From assembly GCF_025244725.1 (NCBI RefSeq), contig NZ_CP104203.1, forward strand, positions 2,914,001-2,978,000: a DNA stretch of 64,000 nt, given 5' to 3'. Position 1 is the first letter of the stretch, and every line of letters starts with the position of its first letter. Positions 43,311-53,294 of the stretch are shown here, in pieces. Below the pieces are notes generated by a model. The model did not search any database, was not told where the DNA came from, and worked only from the letters and a program-made list of their open reading frames with translations. The DNA comes from Chryseobacterium oranimense. GTDB taxonomy: Bacteria > Bacteroidota > Bacteroidia > Flavobacteriales > Weeksellaceae. The translations under genes were made by a program, and so were the position numbers.

Positions 43311-43634
43311 TTAAATTTTAGGAGGCTGCCAGATATGATCGTACATCTGGTAAGCAAAATTGTTGTTATGAAAGAGAATTTTCTTTGAAAAGTAAGCCTG
43401 AACCTGCTCCTGAATTTGAAGCAATGGATCCATTTTGAAAGAAGACACGGTCATCTGACAGCAGCTGCATGTGCACAATGGCGAGCAAATATCTCCTTTA
43501 TCTTTTGAATGGGATTCCTGGATATTGAAAGACAATCTTGTCTCTGAAGTTCCTGAAGAGCGGTGCACATCTTCACAAGGCATCAGTGATAATGCCATGA
43601 AATAGAATGCAAGTATCCATCTTAACAGGTTCAT
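43311..43634 (-). CDS. Small Cys-rich membrane protein (DUF6660-like)
   Basis: 107 residues. Hydrophobic N-terminus (1-20), then a polar stretch and the Cys cluster ICSPLCTCSCCQM (about 49-61), and a C-terminal amphipathic part ending DHIWQPPKI. It lies just before the CusA pump on the same strand. The PP-ending tail resembles that of the CxGKCY paralogues in the copper locus. It may bind Cu or Zn outside the inner membrane. The family name is from memory and is not certain. Confidence 0.75.
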   Translation of the reverse strand: MNLLRWILAFYFMALSLMPCEDVHRSSGTSETRLSFNIQESHSKDKGDICSPLCTCSCCQMTVSSFKMDPLLQIQEQVQAYFSKKILFHNNNFAYQMYDHIWQPPKI

Positions 43635-43639
43635 ATGGG

Positions 43640-43647
43640 CAAAGGTA
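43640..43647 (-). promoter_or_regulatory. -7 box, possibly leaderless
   Basis: TACCTTTG on the minus strand ends only five bases before the ATG at 43634. With the usual 5-8 base spacing, transcription would begin at or next to the ATG, so the mRNA may have no leader. Confidence 0.5.
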
Positions 43648-43736
43648 AAGTTTTTTTCTAAAACGGAAAGTTTATAAAAGCATTTAATATATTCCTGACA
43701 TGGTATTGATTTTTTAAAAGAGCAGTATATTTTATT

Positions 43737-43744
43737 TATTTTTG
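43737..43744 (+). promoter_or_regulatory. -7 box of the 43767 lipoprotein gene
   Basis: TATTTTTG, 22 bases before the ATG. No well-placed -33 element. Confidence 0.5.
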
Positions 43745-43766
43745 GCAGGATGCATCAATATAACTT

Positions 43767-44237
43767 ATGAAGAAACTTTTTTTAATTCTTGCATGTTTGG
43801 CTTTAAACTCCTGTGTAGGTACTGATACTGAATTCCTGCCCCATACTGCTTCTGAAGCTAAGAGCAAACATCTTTTGATTAAGGAATACCTTCCTACAGA
43901 AAATAAAGTGATCATCAATCAGGGAAAATATGAGATTGTGGAAGCATTTACTACTTTCAAATTTAATTCAAAAAATGATCAAACGATTAATAAAAATTTC
44001 TTCGCCTTCAGTGTAAGGATTAAAAATCTAAAAACAGGTAAGGCAGGTCTTTCCCTTGAAGACAGTGATCACAGTAAGTTCCTTGATTTTCATTGTGATT
44101 TCTGTGGAGGTATTAATAATGATAATCTTGTGCTCTATTATAATGATATTAGTAAAAGGGAGAGTCTTGACAGTATTAAGATTGGTTTTAAAGATAAGAA
44201 TGGAAATGAGAAGATTGTTTATTTTGTGAAAGAGTAA
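43767..44237 (+). CDS. Lipoprotein of unknown function
   Basis: 156 residues. Lipobox LNSC (Cys16). The mature part is beta-rich, with one Cys pair (FHCDFCGGINNDN, about 109-121). It ends in IGFKDKNGNEKIVYFVKE, suggesting an Ig-like fold. It stands alone between the metal cluster and the RHS locus. Not recognised. Confidence 0.7.
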   Translation: MKKLFLILACLALNSCVGTDTEFLPHTASEAKSKHLLIKEYLPTENKVIINQGKYEIVEAFTTFKFNSKNDQTINKNFFAFSVRIKNLKTGKAGLSLEDSDHSKFLDFHCDFCGGINNDNLVLYYNDISKRESLDSIKIGFKDKNGNEKIVYFVKE

Positions 44238-44469
44238 TGACAATTCTTAGGTAGAATAAAAATTTAAGTTCAAAAAACAAAATCTCTTATTCATTCTATA
44301 TCATCCCTAAACTACATTTAGTATTTCTCATTGAAAATAAAATACACCAAATTTGACGTTTCATAAAAACATATTTACACCTATGATTCATCAGTTGTAA
44401 AATCTTAATCATGAGAAGATTCATATAATTATCAATCAAATAAATCTTTTTATTGTGAACTAAAAAGGA

Positions 44470-44477
44470 TACTTTTG
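44470..44477 (+). promoter_or_regulatory. -7 box of the RHS locus
   Basis: TACTTTTG, 31 bases before ATG 44508. It excludes the upstream ATG at 44475. The -33 region is weak. The 270-base gap from 44238 holds nothing else. Confidence 0.55.
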
Positions 44478-44507
44478 CAAAAATATTTAACATATTTTAA
44501 GATTATT

Positions 44508-45311
44508 ATGATGAAACAAAAATTATTGGTGTTAGCTATGCTGGCTTCAACATTTACTTTTGCACAAACCTGGAATATAACTGGAAATTCCGGAACAAAT
44601 CCTTCGAATAACTTTCTGGGAACAACCGACAACCAGCCTTTGGTATTTAAAGCCAACAATACGGAAGTTATGCGTATACTTCCTGATGGAAAGGCTAAAG
44701 TTGGAGCTAATGATCCTGTAAATAATGATTCTGCTTTCAGAATTTATCAAGCTGAAAATCCAGTTTTCGAAGTAGCAAGTTCATTGAGCTCATTTCAAAT
44801 TTCAAAATCCACCTGTGACGGATGCTTTGGTGGCCAAAACGGAGATACAGTTCTTAGAAATAAGGGAAAAACCCATAATATCATTCTTGCCATGCCTAGC
44901 AATTACAATGACGGAAGATATTATATAGGTATACAAGACCTTGCTAATGGTACATGGATAAAGTTCTTTAATAATGCAACCGCTAGATTTGACGGAAAGA
45001 TATTTGCCAAAGAAGTGGAAGTAAAAGCAAACGTGTGGGCAGATTATGTATTTCGGCCAGATTATAAGCTGAACACTTTGGAAGAAGTGGAAAAACATAT
45101 TCAGGAAAAAGGTCATTTGCCCAATATTCCATCGGAAGCAGAGGTTCTTAAAAATGGTATTAATGTAGCAGAAATGAATGCTAAGCTTATGGAAAAAATA
45201 GAGGAACTTACTCTTTATTCGATCGAGCAGAGCAAGCAACTCAAATCTCAATCTGAAAAGGTTGAAAAACTAGAGAAACAAATTGAAAAACTTTTATCAG
45301 AGAAAAATTAA
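44508..45311 (+). CDS. Secreted fibre-like protein with coiled-coil end
   Basis: 267 residues (MMKQ start, or one codon later). Signal peptide ending FTFAQ. The middle is beta-rich (WNITGNSGTNPSNNFLGTTDNQPLVF). Near the C-terminus DYKLNTLEEVEKHIQEKGHL, followed by PNIPSEAEV, is a pattern common in Bacteroidota proteins with S74/tail-fibre-like ends. The last 50 residues form a charged coiled coil (EELTLYSIEQSKQLKSQSEK). It is the first gene of the RHS operon, six bases from the next gene, and is perhaps a surface stalk. Confidence 0.8.
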   Translation: MMKQKLLVLAMLASTFTFAQTWNITGNSGTNPSNNFLGTTDNQPLVFKANNTEVMRILPDGKAKVGANDPVNNDSAFRIYQAENPVFEVASSLSSFQISKSTCDGCFGGQNGDTVLRNKGKTHNIILAMPSNYNDGRYYIGIQDLANGTWIKFFNNATARFDGKIFAKEVEVKANVWADYVFRPDYKLNTLEEVEKHIQEKGHLPNIPSEAEVLKNGINVAEMNAKLMEKIEELTLYSIEQSKQLKSQSEKVEKLEKQIEKLLSEKN

Positions 45312-45317
45312 ATATTT

Positions 45318-45794
45318 ATGGAAAAAAAATTACTTTCGATATTTTCATTATTTGTAGGTTTCTTTGGATATTCCCAGACAGAAGTTTATTTCAAATATGA
45401 TGAAGCCGGAAACCAAATATATAGGGGTCCTAACGCTGCAGGTAAAAATGCACCTGCTGAAGCGGTTAAACAAGAGACCAAAACAGTAGCCGTCCTGCAA
45501 CAGCAAGAAGCTCCTGCAATGGATGAAAAAACTTTCTTGAAACAGATCAGGCTTTATCCTGTACCCGTTAATGATGTTCTTACCATCGACTGGACTGAAG
45601 AAGCAGATGATCTTATAGAATCCGTTTCATTATATCAGCACAGTACGATACACTGGAAATTCCAGCAACAGAATATTCCGGGGTTAAACCGTCAGCTTAA
45701 GATTAACATGACAGGCTATGACTGGGGTGTTTATATCCTGCGTTTTACTCTGAAAGACGGAAGAATCTTCAGCAGAAATGTCACCAAGAGATAA
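45318..45794 (+). CDS. T9SS-sorted companion with an RHS-like start
   Basis: 158 residues. Signal peptide (1-19), then one YD-type stretch (YFKYDEAGNQIYRGP), a Gln/Ala linker, and a full type A T9SS sorting domain (about 75-158: RLYPVPVNDVLTI ... YDWGVYILRF ... RNVTKR). It sits between the fibre-like protein and the RHS gene. It looks like a short RHS fragment joined to a secretion tail and may help display the large protein. Function inferred from context only. Confidence 0.8.
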   Translation: MEKKLLSIFSLFVGFFGYSQTEVYFKYDEAGNQIYRGPNAAGKNAPAEAVKQETKTVAVLQQQEAPAMDEKTFLKQIRLYPVPVNDVLTIDWTEEADDLIESVSLYQHSTIHWKFQQQNIPGLNRQLKINMTGYDWGVYILRFTLKDGRIFSRNVTKR

Positions 45795-45844
45795 GCTATT
45801 TCGGACTTGTCATTTATCAATTTATTAACACAAAGAAAAAGAAT

Positions 45845-48800
45845 ATGAAAGTTTTCTATTCATTCATTATATCTTGCATCTCAATATTGGGATATTCTCA
45901 AACAATATTATACCAAACTGAAAGCACCTCTCGAACAGTTCAGGATCCACAGACTGTGGTGCTTGCACAGGGATTTCATGCAACATCCAATGTATCTAAT
46001 CCATTTATTGCTAAAATTGGGCCGGGAACTGAAAATCCGGGAGGTGGGCCTGTGGACTCCGAAGCTGGCACAGGCAATCCTTCTGGTTCTACGGCACCAT
46101 CAGGACAGAGTTTTCATGATACTAAAGGAAATATAGAAGTGAACGGAGCTGGGCAACTTCAGTTTACTTTACCTATTGCTCTTCCACCTGGTGTAAAAAG
46201 TGTAGCTCCACAAATTAACTTAGTTTATACAAGCGGGTCTAATAACGGAATTGCTGGATATGCATGGAACCTGTCAGGCTTAACAGCTATTTCAAAAGTT
46301 GGGAAAACGGTTGAAGTAGATGGAGAGGCTAAAGGAGTTCAATTAGATTATTCCGATTACTACAGTTTCAACGGTCAAAGGCTGATTTTGAAATCAGGAG
46401 AATATGGCAAAGACGGTGCAGAATATATTACAGAGAAGTATTCTAATGTAAAAATCAAATCAGTTGGTCAGGCTCACAATATATTAGAACCTTTGAATAG
46501 TCCTGCCTATTTTGAAGTAACATTTGAAGATGGTTCACAAGCTTGGTATGGATCATGGACAGGAGCTCCTCCATTTGATTATTCAGCCAGAACACCCATC
46601 GAATATAATATTGTAAAATGGATAGATACCCAAGGGAATGTTATCAATTATAATTATCAGCAAGAAAGAAACGTGGCTGTATTAAGCTCAATATCATGGG
46701 GTGGTAACGAGACTCTTAACAAGGCTAATTTCAATGAAATCTCGCTTACTTATACTACGAGAGACTTGATTGAACAATCTTATGTAAGCGGAAAAGATTT
46801 TATCCAAAATAAAATATTAACAGAAATTAAAGTAACTTCAAATGGAAGTCAATTTAAAAAATACATTGTAAGTTATATTAAAAACGGAACAAATTATCAG
46901 GTAGTTGATAAAATTATAGAGTATAACGGTGATAACAATGCGGCTAATCCGGTAACTTTTACTTATCCAACTCCTACACAGCCCGTTTTAGAGTTTTCAG
47001 ATAACAATGTAGATAGTTTTGATAACGTAAAACTCACAGGTGATTTTAATGGTGACTCTTATCTCGATTTCATCTTAAATAATGGCATTGTAAAACTTGG
47101 TGGACTTAATGATACCTTTACTGATATTTCTACAGGCAAAATTTTTAATTCAGAAGCAAAGGTTGTTCATACTTTATTAGATGAAGAGAAACAAGTATAT
47201 AATGGAAATGGGATTGTTCAATATGAAAACGGTAAGATAGTAGGTTATATTTTCAGAGATAACACATTTGTAAAAATATTTGAAAAATTAATATATGATG
47301 AAGCCGGATGCTCAGCTGGTAACGATCCTCCACCTGCAGGGTGTCATATGCTAACACCATCCTTAAATGAAGGTGACCTTAATGGAGATGGTATTTCAGA
47401 TATATTTTTAAGTTTAAAACAGCAAATCTGTGAGTGGATTCCAGATCCTAATTGTAATAATTTCAATTCTAATGATACTACTAGTCGCCCCCCTCCATGT
47501 ACTATACTTAATTGCAGTACTTATTCTGTTGGAAATTTTATAGTAGATTTAAAAAACGCAGACGCTCCTTTATCTACCTATACTATTGATTCAGGAATCA
47601 ATGAAAATACTTATTATCAACAGCAGTATCTGGATGTAGATGGTGATGGGAAAGTAGATATTATTGATGTATCCAATACATCTTATACGGTATTTGAGTT
47701 TGTAAAAACTGTCTCTAATCAATATCTTAAGAAAATCAGATTCACGGGTAGTTTAGCTGAAACAAAAGCATCAGATTCTCCGGTATTATTCGGAGACTTT
47801 AATGGTGATGGAAATATTGACTTTACAATCCCAACCACAGATACGCAAGAGAAAGATGACTGGAGATTTTATATAGGTAATGAAAAAGGCTTTTCTAATT
47901 TCCTGAAAGCAAACCTGTTGAAATACAGAAAACCAAATGACTATCAAAACAGTAGTCACCCTACTTTTAATATTTACAGAAACTTTTATACAGCATCAGA
48001 TATTAATAAAGACGGTAAGTCAGATATTGTACATATAAACTCTTTTAATAAGGCTGGTCAGGTAAATTCAAACGGAAGTATAATTAGCCGATACTTTGGC
48101 TATACTATTGCAGTTTATACTGCTAACGGAGTTACAACGAATGACAGTCCTGATTTCTTTACCAGCTATACTTATGGAGGTTATAATTACGTAACTAATG
48201 ATCTTGGTAATTTTACATTATTTTCTCCGATTACCTCACAAGTTAAAGTAAATAACAACTATTATGATGTATTTTTATTCTGGAAAGAAAGAATGCACAA
48301 GCTTAAATCTCCTTCTTCGATCAGACTGTTATCTCAAATCCAATCTATTAGTCAAGGAGGAATTACTACATCAGCAGATTATTTAGAGGTAATTCCAAAT
48401 AATCCTCTTAATCCTAATTTTTATCAAAAACTTAAAAAAGAATATTATCCTTATTTTTCTTTAAACAGAATTGACCAATCCTATGCTGTATCACAATTAA
48501 GGCAAGAAGGAAGAAAGCAGGATTTCCGATACAGAGGCATGACTGGACACATGCAGGGAAAAGGGATGATGGGCTATCATCAGTCTGCTCGTTCGTCATG
48601 GTATGCTGATGGCTTTGAAAATATCAAAGTTTGGTCTGGAGCAGAAATTGATCCTCTTTTTGATGGGATGCCAGTAAAAGAATGGAGCATTAAAACTAAT
48701 AGTGAAAACAATATTTTCCCTGTAGATATTTCTGAAAATAACACTCAGTTATTAAGCTTTAAATCTACTACATATGAATCATACAAATTATTAACTGGGC

Positions 48801-51800
48801 AGTTTGTTACCTCTCCAGTTTCCGATACCGATAAGCCACAGATTGTAACAGCTACCATCCCCACAAGTACTAAAACAAAGGACTTCCTGAATGGTACATT
48901 AACAAATACATCCATTACTTATGGAGATTATTATCTCCCAAAGCAAAGTGTATCGAATATTAATAACGGATATGCCGTAACAACTTCTAGTTTCGAATAT
49001 ATTCATAATTTCTCAGGTGTCGGAGCAAATTATTTTATAGGTCGTCCTCAATCTAAAACTGATCTTATACAGGCATATGGAGATACCAAATCGGCAAAAG
49101 AAGAATATACCTATGATAATAACCTTTTAAAGACCCTTAAAATAGGGAACAGAGACAATACCGGCTATTTACTCGAAACATACAATTACGATGGTTTTGG
49201 TAATATCATCGAAAAAACAATCAGCAATAGCGTAGACTCACAAACCAGGAAAGAAACAAGTCAGTACGACCCTAAGGGAAGGTTTGTAGAGAAAAAGACA
49301 GATAATTTAGGATTAGAAACTAATATTGAATACAATGATTGGGGACAGATAAAAAAACAGACTGATCCTGTAGGGAATACACTCGTTAATACTTATGACA
49401 ATTGGGGAAAACTATTAACTTCCAAGACCAATTTAGGAGGAACCACCACCTATAAGTATGAAAGAGATGATAATGCTAATATTATTCTTATCCAATACAA
49501 TCCTGATGGAAAGATCTCGAAGAAATTTACCAACAGATTAGGTCTGGATTATAAAACCTCTACTAAAGCGTTTGGACAAGGACAATTTGTTTCTAAAGAT
49601 ACCCAATATGATGTACTGGGGAGAAAAATCAAGGAATCTGAGCCTTATTTTGAAGGACAAAGTGTTTCCCAATGGAATATTATCACTTATGATGATTCTG
49701 TATTCCCTATCACCAAGGCAACCGCTACTGCATTCAATGGCAAGCAGATGGAGACCATCGTTTCAGGATTAACCACAACTGTAAAAGAACTCAACGGTTA
49801 CCAAAGAACCACTTCCAAGACCACCGATGTGTTAGAAAATGTAAATTCTTCAACAGATAAAGGGGGAACGATCCAATTCTCATATAATGCAGCAGGAGAA
49901 CAAATCAAAGCCCAGTATGCTGAGAACATTGTCACTACAAAATATGATTCTTGGGGAAGAAAATCAGAATTCAATGATCCTTCCAACGGATTGTATAAAT
50001 ATGAATATGACGGTTTGGGGCAACCTAAGAAAATTATCAGTCCGAAAGGAACCAAAGAATATAATTACAATGCTTTAGGGCAATTAATTTCCCAAAAAGA
50101 AATTTCAACGGTTGATGGTGGGGAAGCAACCAATAAATTAATTTCTTTTACTTATGATGATAAGGGAAGAATAATTTCAAAAGGTGGAACATCCAAAGGA
50201 AAAGCCTACAGTTCAAATATATCTTATGATCCGCAGGGAAGAATATTATCTTCCTCAGAAAGCAGCAACGGAAAATACTTTATCCAGAAAGAAATAACCT
50301 ATGATGATAAAGCAAGGGTAATTTCTTATGAAAAGCAACTCTATTCTTCTGGTGCTCTTACTAAAGTTCAGATTGAAAATATGTATAGCGCCTGGAATGG
50401 AGAATTGTATCTGGTAAAAGACAAAAATTCAGGCAAAATCCTTTGGGAGTTAAAAGAAGCCAATGCTAGAGGTCAGGTGTTAAAAACAAAATTAGGAGCA
50501 ACAGATATTAACAATACCTACGACCCTAATGGATTCCTCACTAATGTTAATCATTCGTCCCAGTTAAAACCTTCTATTCTCCAACTTTCCTACTCATTCG
50601 ATGCCATTAAAAATGAATTGAATAGCAGAACAACTGGAGGAGACTTTAATATTCTAGAATCATTCGATTATGATGACAATAACAGATTGATAAATTGGAC
50701 AAATCCTGTAACTGGAATTAAGCCAACAAGCAACAGAAACATTTATGATATAAAAGGAAGAATCACCCAGAACGATCAGGTAGGAACCATCAAGTTTGAA
50801 AACTCTGCAAAGATTTACCAACCAACTAGAATGACTCTAAATGCCACAGGAACACAAAATTATAATAATGATCTGATCCAAAACATTACTTATAATGAAA
50901 ACAATGACCCGGTATTCATCGACGGAGAAAAAGGAGATGTTGCTTTCCAATATGGATTAACAAGCATGAGACAACGAGTAACTTACGGAGGTAACTTCAG
51001 TGTTGATGAAGATGGAAAATTCACCAAATTCTACAGTGAAGACGGAAGTTATGAAATTGTAAAAGACAATACGACAGGAAAAGAAAAGCATATCATTTAT
51101 ATAGGTGGAACACCGTATGAATCAAATATTGTATATTTAAAGAACTTTACGGAGAGCAGCGGTTCTTACAATTTTTTACATAAAGATTATATTGGTAGTA
51201 TTTTAGCCATTAGTGATGAAGCTGGAAATAAGCTTGAACAGAGGCATTTCGATGCTTGGGGTAACTTTACTCATCTTCAAATTGGAAATGGAGCCATTGT
51301 TACAGATAAGAATATAATTGACAACGCTTCGCTATTAGTAGATAGAGGATATACAAGCCACGAGCATTTTGCAGAAGTAGGCATCATCCACATGAACGGA
51401 AGGTTGTATGATCCATTATTAAGAAGATTCTTAAATGCGGATGAAAATATTCAGGATCCCTATAATACCCAGAATTACAACAAATATGGGTATGTAATGA
51501 ATAATCCTTTGATGTTTAATGATCCGAGCGGAGAATTCTGGCAGTTTTTAGCGATTCCTATTGTTAAAGCAGTACTTTTTGCTGTTGTTTCTTACACTGC
51601 CACTGTTTTGATTACCGGTTCGAAGTTTAATATTCTGAACTTATATTCTACCATTGTAATGAGTATGATAAGTGCTGGAGTAACAGGTGTTATAGGGGAT
51701 GTTTTTACTAATTCTGCTGCAAGTATAGGAACTGAAGCTTTAAGAAGTCTCGTCCATGCAGGAGTGCAGGGAACACTTAGTTTTATGCAGGGAGGTAATT

Positions 51801-52519
51801 TCTTTACTGCAGCTGCTAGTGCATTTTTAGCAAGTGCAGTATCTTTCGGATATGGGCAAGCTGTTGGAGATACATATAGTGGCGTAGGGCAGGTTGCTCT
51901 TGGAATGATTTCTGGAGGTATAGGGTCTGCCCTTACAGGAGGAAACTTCTGGGATGGTGTAAAGATTGGTGGGATTGTAGCACTATTCAACCATACTACA
52001 CATCAAGCTCAGCGTATTACAAGGCAGCAATCAATAAAAACTATTAAGGAACAATATCCAAGATTGTATGAAGTACTATCAAAATTACCTCAATTCTTAA
52101 ATGATAATCCTGAAATTTTGAATACCTTATCTCAAGATACAGGACTTACAAAGGAACAGATTTTAAAATTTATGGATATCAACAGTTCGGAAGGACAAGT
52201 TATTAAATTGTCAAAAATGAAAAATTTTGGACTTTCAGCCTATCCTAAAAGTATTATAAGTGCTGACTTGATAAAAACTTTTGAAGGATTACAAAGTCCT
52301 ACTTATATACAAGGTACTTCATTTTTAGTAGCTGTTACTGTTTTGCATGAATTCGTCCATTGGGGCAGAGCTTATAATATATTACCCTCTGATGCCCCTT
52401 CTAATAAATGGGGACATAAAGATTATGGCAATTATTGGGAGCAACGGACTTTTGGAACAGTAACAGCAAGAAATCAAGAAACAATTAATCTATCATACAA
52501 ATATGGCTGGAAATTTTAA
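45845..52519 (+). CDS. Secreted RHS polymorphic toxin with metalloprotease-like end
   Basis: 2224 residues. Sec signal (1-19), then a coat-hanger-like N-terminal segment (VVLAQGFHATSN). An SpvB-like domain follows (about 95-320: LPPGVKSVAPQINLVYTSG). FG-GAP/Ca-loop motifs DFNGDSYLD, DLNGDGISD, DVDGDGKVD, DFNGDGNID and DINKDGKSD run from about 399 to 726. YD repeats (about 1075-1790) and the RHS core end (RLYDPLLRRFLNADEN ... NNPLMFNDPSGEF, about 1850-1895) follow. The variable C-terminal 330 residues contain VLHEFVHWGR: His2168, Glu2169, His2172, with Glu2199 as a possible third zinc ligand. An intercellular toxin is the best reading. It probably shares the operon starting at 44508. Confidence 0.92.
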   Translation: MKVFYSFIISCISILGYSQTILYQTESTSRTVQDPQTVVLAQGFHATSNVSNPFIAKIGPGTENPGGGPVDSEAGTGNPSGSTAPSGQSFHDTKGNIEVNGAGQLQFTLPIALPPGVKSVAPQINLVYTSGSNNGIAGYAWNLSGLTAISKVGKTVEVDGEAKGVQLDYSDYYSFNGQRLILKSGEYGKDGAEYITEKYSNVKIKSVGQAHNILEPLNSPAYFEVTFEDGSQAWYGSWTGAPPFDYSARTPIEYNIVKWIDTQGNVINYNYQQERNVAVLSSISWGGNETLNKANFNEISLTYTTRDLIEQSYVSGKDFIQNKILTEIKVTSNGSQFKKYIVSYIKNGTNYQVVDKIIEYNGDNNAANPVTFTYPTPTQPVLEFSDNNVDSFDNVKLTGDFNGDSYLDFILNNGIVKLGGLNDTFTDISTGKIFNSEAKVVHTLLDEEKQVYNGNGIVQYENGKIVGYIFRDNTFVKIFEKLIYDEAGCSAGNDPPPAGCHMLTPSLNEGDLNGDGISDIFLSLKQQICEWIPDPNCNNFNSNDTTSRPPPCTILNCSTYSVGNFIVDLKNADAPLSTYTIDSGINENTYYQQQYLDVDGDGKVDIIDVSNTSYTVFEFVKTVSNQYLKKIRFTGSLAETKASDSPVLFGDFNGDGNIDFTIPTTDTQEKDDWRFYIGNEKGFSNFLKANLLKYRKPNDYQNSSHPTFNIYRNFYTASDINKDGKSDIVHINSFNKAGQVNSNGSIISRYFGYTIAVYTANGVTTNDSPDFFTSYTYGGYNYVTNDLGNFTLFSPITSQVKVNNNYYDVFLFWKERMHKLKSPSSIRLLSQIQSISQGGITTSADYLEVIPNNPLNPNFYQKLKKEYYPYFSLNRIDQSYAVSQLRQEGRKQDFRYRGMTGHMQGKGMMGYHQSARSSWYADGFENIKVWSGAEIDPLFDGMPVKEWSIKTNSENNIFPVDISENNTQLLSFKSTTYESYKLLTGQFVTSPVSDTDKPQIVTATIPTSTKTKDFLNGTLTNTSITYGDYYLPKQSVSNINNGYAVTTSSFEYIHNFSGVGANYFIGRPQSKTDLIQAYGDTKSAKEEYTYDNNLLKTLKIGNRDNTGYLLETYNYDGFGNIIEKTISNSVDSQTRKETSQYDPKGRFVEKKTDNLGLETNIEYNDWGQIKKQTDPVGNTLVNTYDNWGKLLTSKTNLGGTTTYKYERDDNANIILIQYNPDGKISKKFTNRLGLDYKTSTKAFGQGQFVSKDTQYDVLGRKIKESEPYFEGQSVSQWNIITYDDSVFPITKATATAFNGKQMETIVSGLTTTVKELNGYQRTTSKTTDVLENVNSSTDKGGTIQFSYNAAGEQIKAQYAENIVTTKYDSWGRKSEFNDPSNGLYKYEYDGLGQPKKIISPKGTKEYNYNALGQLISQKEISTVDGGEATNKLISFTYDDKGRIISKGGTSKGKAYSSNISYDPQGRILSSSESSNGKYFIQKEITYDDKARVISYEKQLYSSGALTKVQIENMYSAWNGELYLVKDKNSGKILWELKEANARGQVLKTKLGATDINNTYDPNGFLTNVNHSSQLKPSILQLSYSFDAIKNELNSRTTGGDFNILESFDYDDNNRLINWTNPVTGIKPTSNRNIYDIKGRITQNDQVGTIKFENSAKIYQPTRMTLNATGTQNYNNDLIQNITYNENNDPVFIDGEKGDVAFQYGLTSMRQRVTYGGNFSVDEDGKFTKFYSEDGSYEIVKDNTTGKEKHIIYIGGTPYESNIVYLKNFTESSGSYNFLHKDYIGSILAISDEAGNKLEQRHFDAWGNFTHLQIGNGAIVTDKNIIDNASLLVDRGYTSHEHFAEVGIIHMNGRLYDPLLRRFLNADENIQDPYNTQNYNKYGYVMNNPLMFNDPSGEFWQFLAIPIVKAVLFAVVSYTATVLITGSKFNILNLYSTIVMSMISAGVTGVIGDVFTNSAASIGTEALRSLVHAGVQGTLSFMQGGNFFTAAASAFLASAVSFGYGQAVGDTYSGVGQVALGMISGGIGSALTGGNFWDGVKIGGIVALFNHTTHQAQRITRQQSIKTIKEQYPRLYEVLSKLPQFLNDNPEILNTLSQDTGLTKEQILKFMDINSSEGQVIKLSKMKNFGLSAYPKSIISADLIKTFEGLQSPTYIQGTSFLVAVTVLHEFVHWGRAYNILPSDAPSNKWGHKDYGNYWEQRTFGTVTARNQETINLSYKYGWKF

Positions 52520-53111
52520 ATATTTGAAATTTTTGTTTTTATTATTTTTTTTTATCACCTGTAAGAATGCAACAGACGACAAAATAGCTGGTAAAGAAAT
52601 TATTAATGAAAATATGAACAGGTTCATTTCTGATTTATATGGATTATCAATAGAATATCATAAAAATGGAAAATTTCCTATTTTTTTAAATAAAAAGACA
52701 GGAAATGATTTTTTTAAAGAACATTGTGAATCCATATTAGAAATGGGGGAATTAAATGCAGCTGAAAACTGTAAAGAAGAGTTTTATAAATTAATTAATA
52801 AAGAAGGATTTAGTATAGATAAAAACACAAAATACCTTTCTTTTGGAATTGACAAAAATTTTTCAAGAGATAATACTATCAACAAAAATATTCAATTAAT
52901 AGAAAACAATTCAAATATTAAATCTAATGCTTATGTGGAAATAAAGTTTTCAAACATTTATATAGATAATAAACTGAAAAAAGCCTTTGTTATATTAGAA
53001 GAGACTGATTTTGAAAAGGGTAGATATGGCGGGAAGGTTGACATTTATTTCTTTACGAAGAAAAAAAATAAATGGATATTTAATAAAAAACTTATGTTAT
53101 TAACAGCATAG
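52503..53111 (+). CDS. Lipoprotein, candidate immunity to the RHS toxin
   Basis: 202 residues. Signal with lipobox FITC (Cys20). The mature protein is Asn/Lys-rich and very AT-rich, with two Cys (EHCESI, ENCKEE) and a beta-rich end. It overlaps the toxin's last 17 bases, the usual position for an immunity gene. A lipidated, envelope-facing immunity protein would fit a metalloprotease toxin that acts outside the cytoplasm. No known immunity family is recognised, so this rests on position. Confidence 0.65.
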   Translation: MAGNFKYLKFLFLLFFFITCKNATDDKIAGKEIINENMNRFISDLYGLSIEYHKNGKFPIFLNKKTGNDFFKEHCESILEMGELNAAENCKEEFYKLINKEGFSIDKNTKYLSFGIDKNFSRDNTINKNIQLIENNSNIKSNAYVEIKFSNIYIDNKLKKAFVILEETDFEKGRYGGKVDIYFFTKKKNKWIFNKKLMLLTA

Positions 53112-53239
53112 TAACAAATGTTAGAAATATAGTTTATGATTCATTTTAAAGAAGGTGTATCACAACTAGATGATGTGGGTTGAGAATCGCTTAAACGAAA
53201 GCCCTTCTCGTATAGGGATACAGGAAAATTTCATAAAAA

Positions 53240-53276
53240 AGGCCGTTTTCACGAGTTGTGAGACGGCCTCTTTTTT
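53240..53276. terminator. Bidirectional terminator between RHS locus and SusCD
   Basis: AGGCCGT (53240-53246) pairs with ACGGCCT (53263-53269); inside, TCAC pairs with GTGA. An A run precedes and a T run follows. The 183 bases between 53111 and 53295 hold only this. Confidence 0.85.
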
Positions 53277-53294
53277 AATCAAATCTAAATAAAA

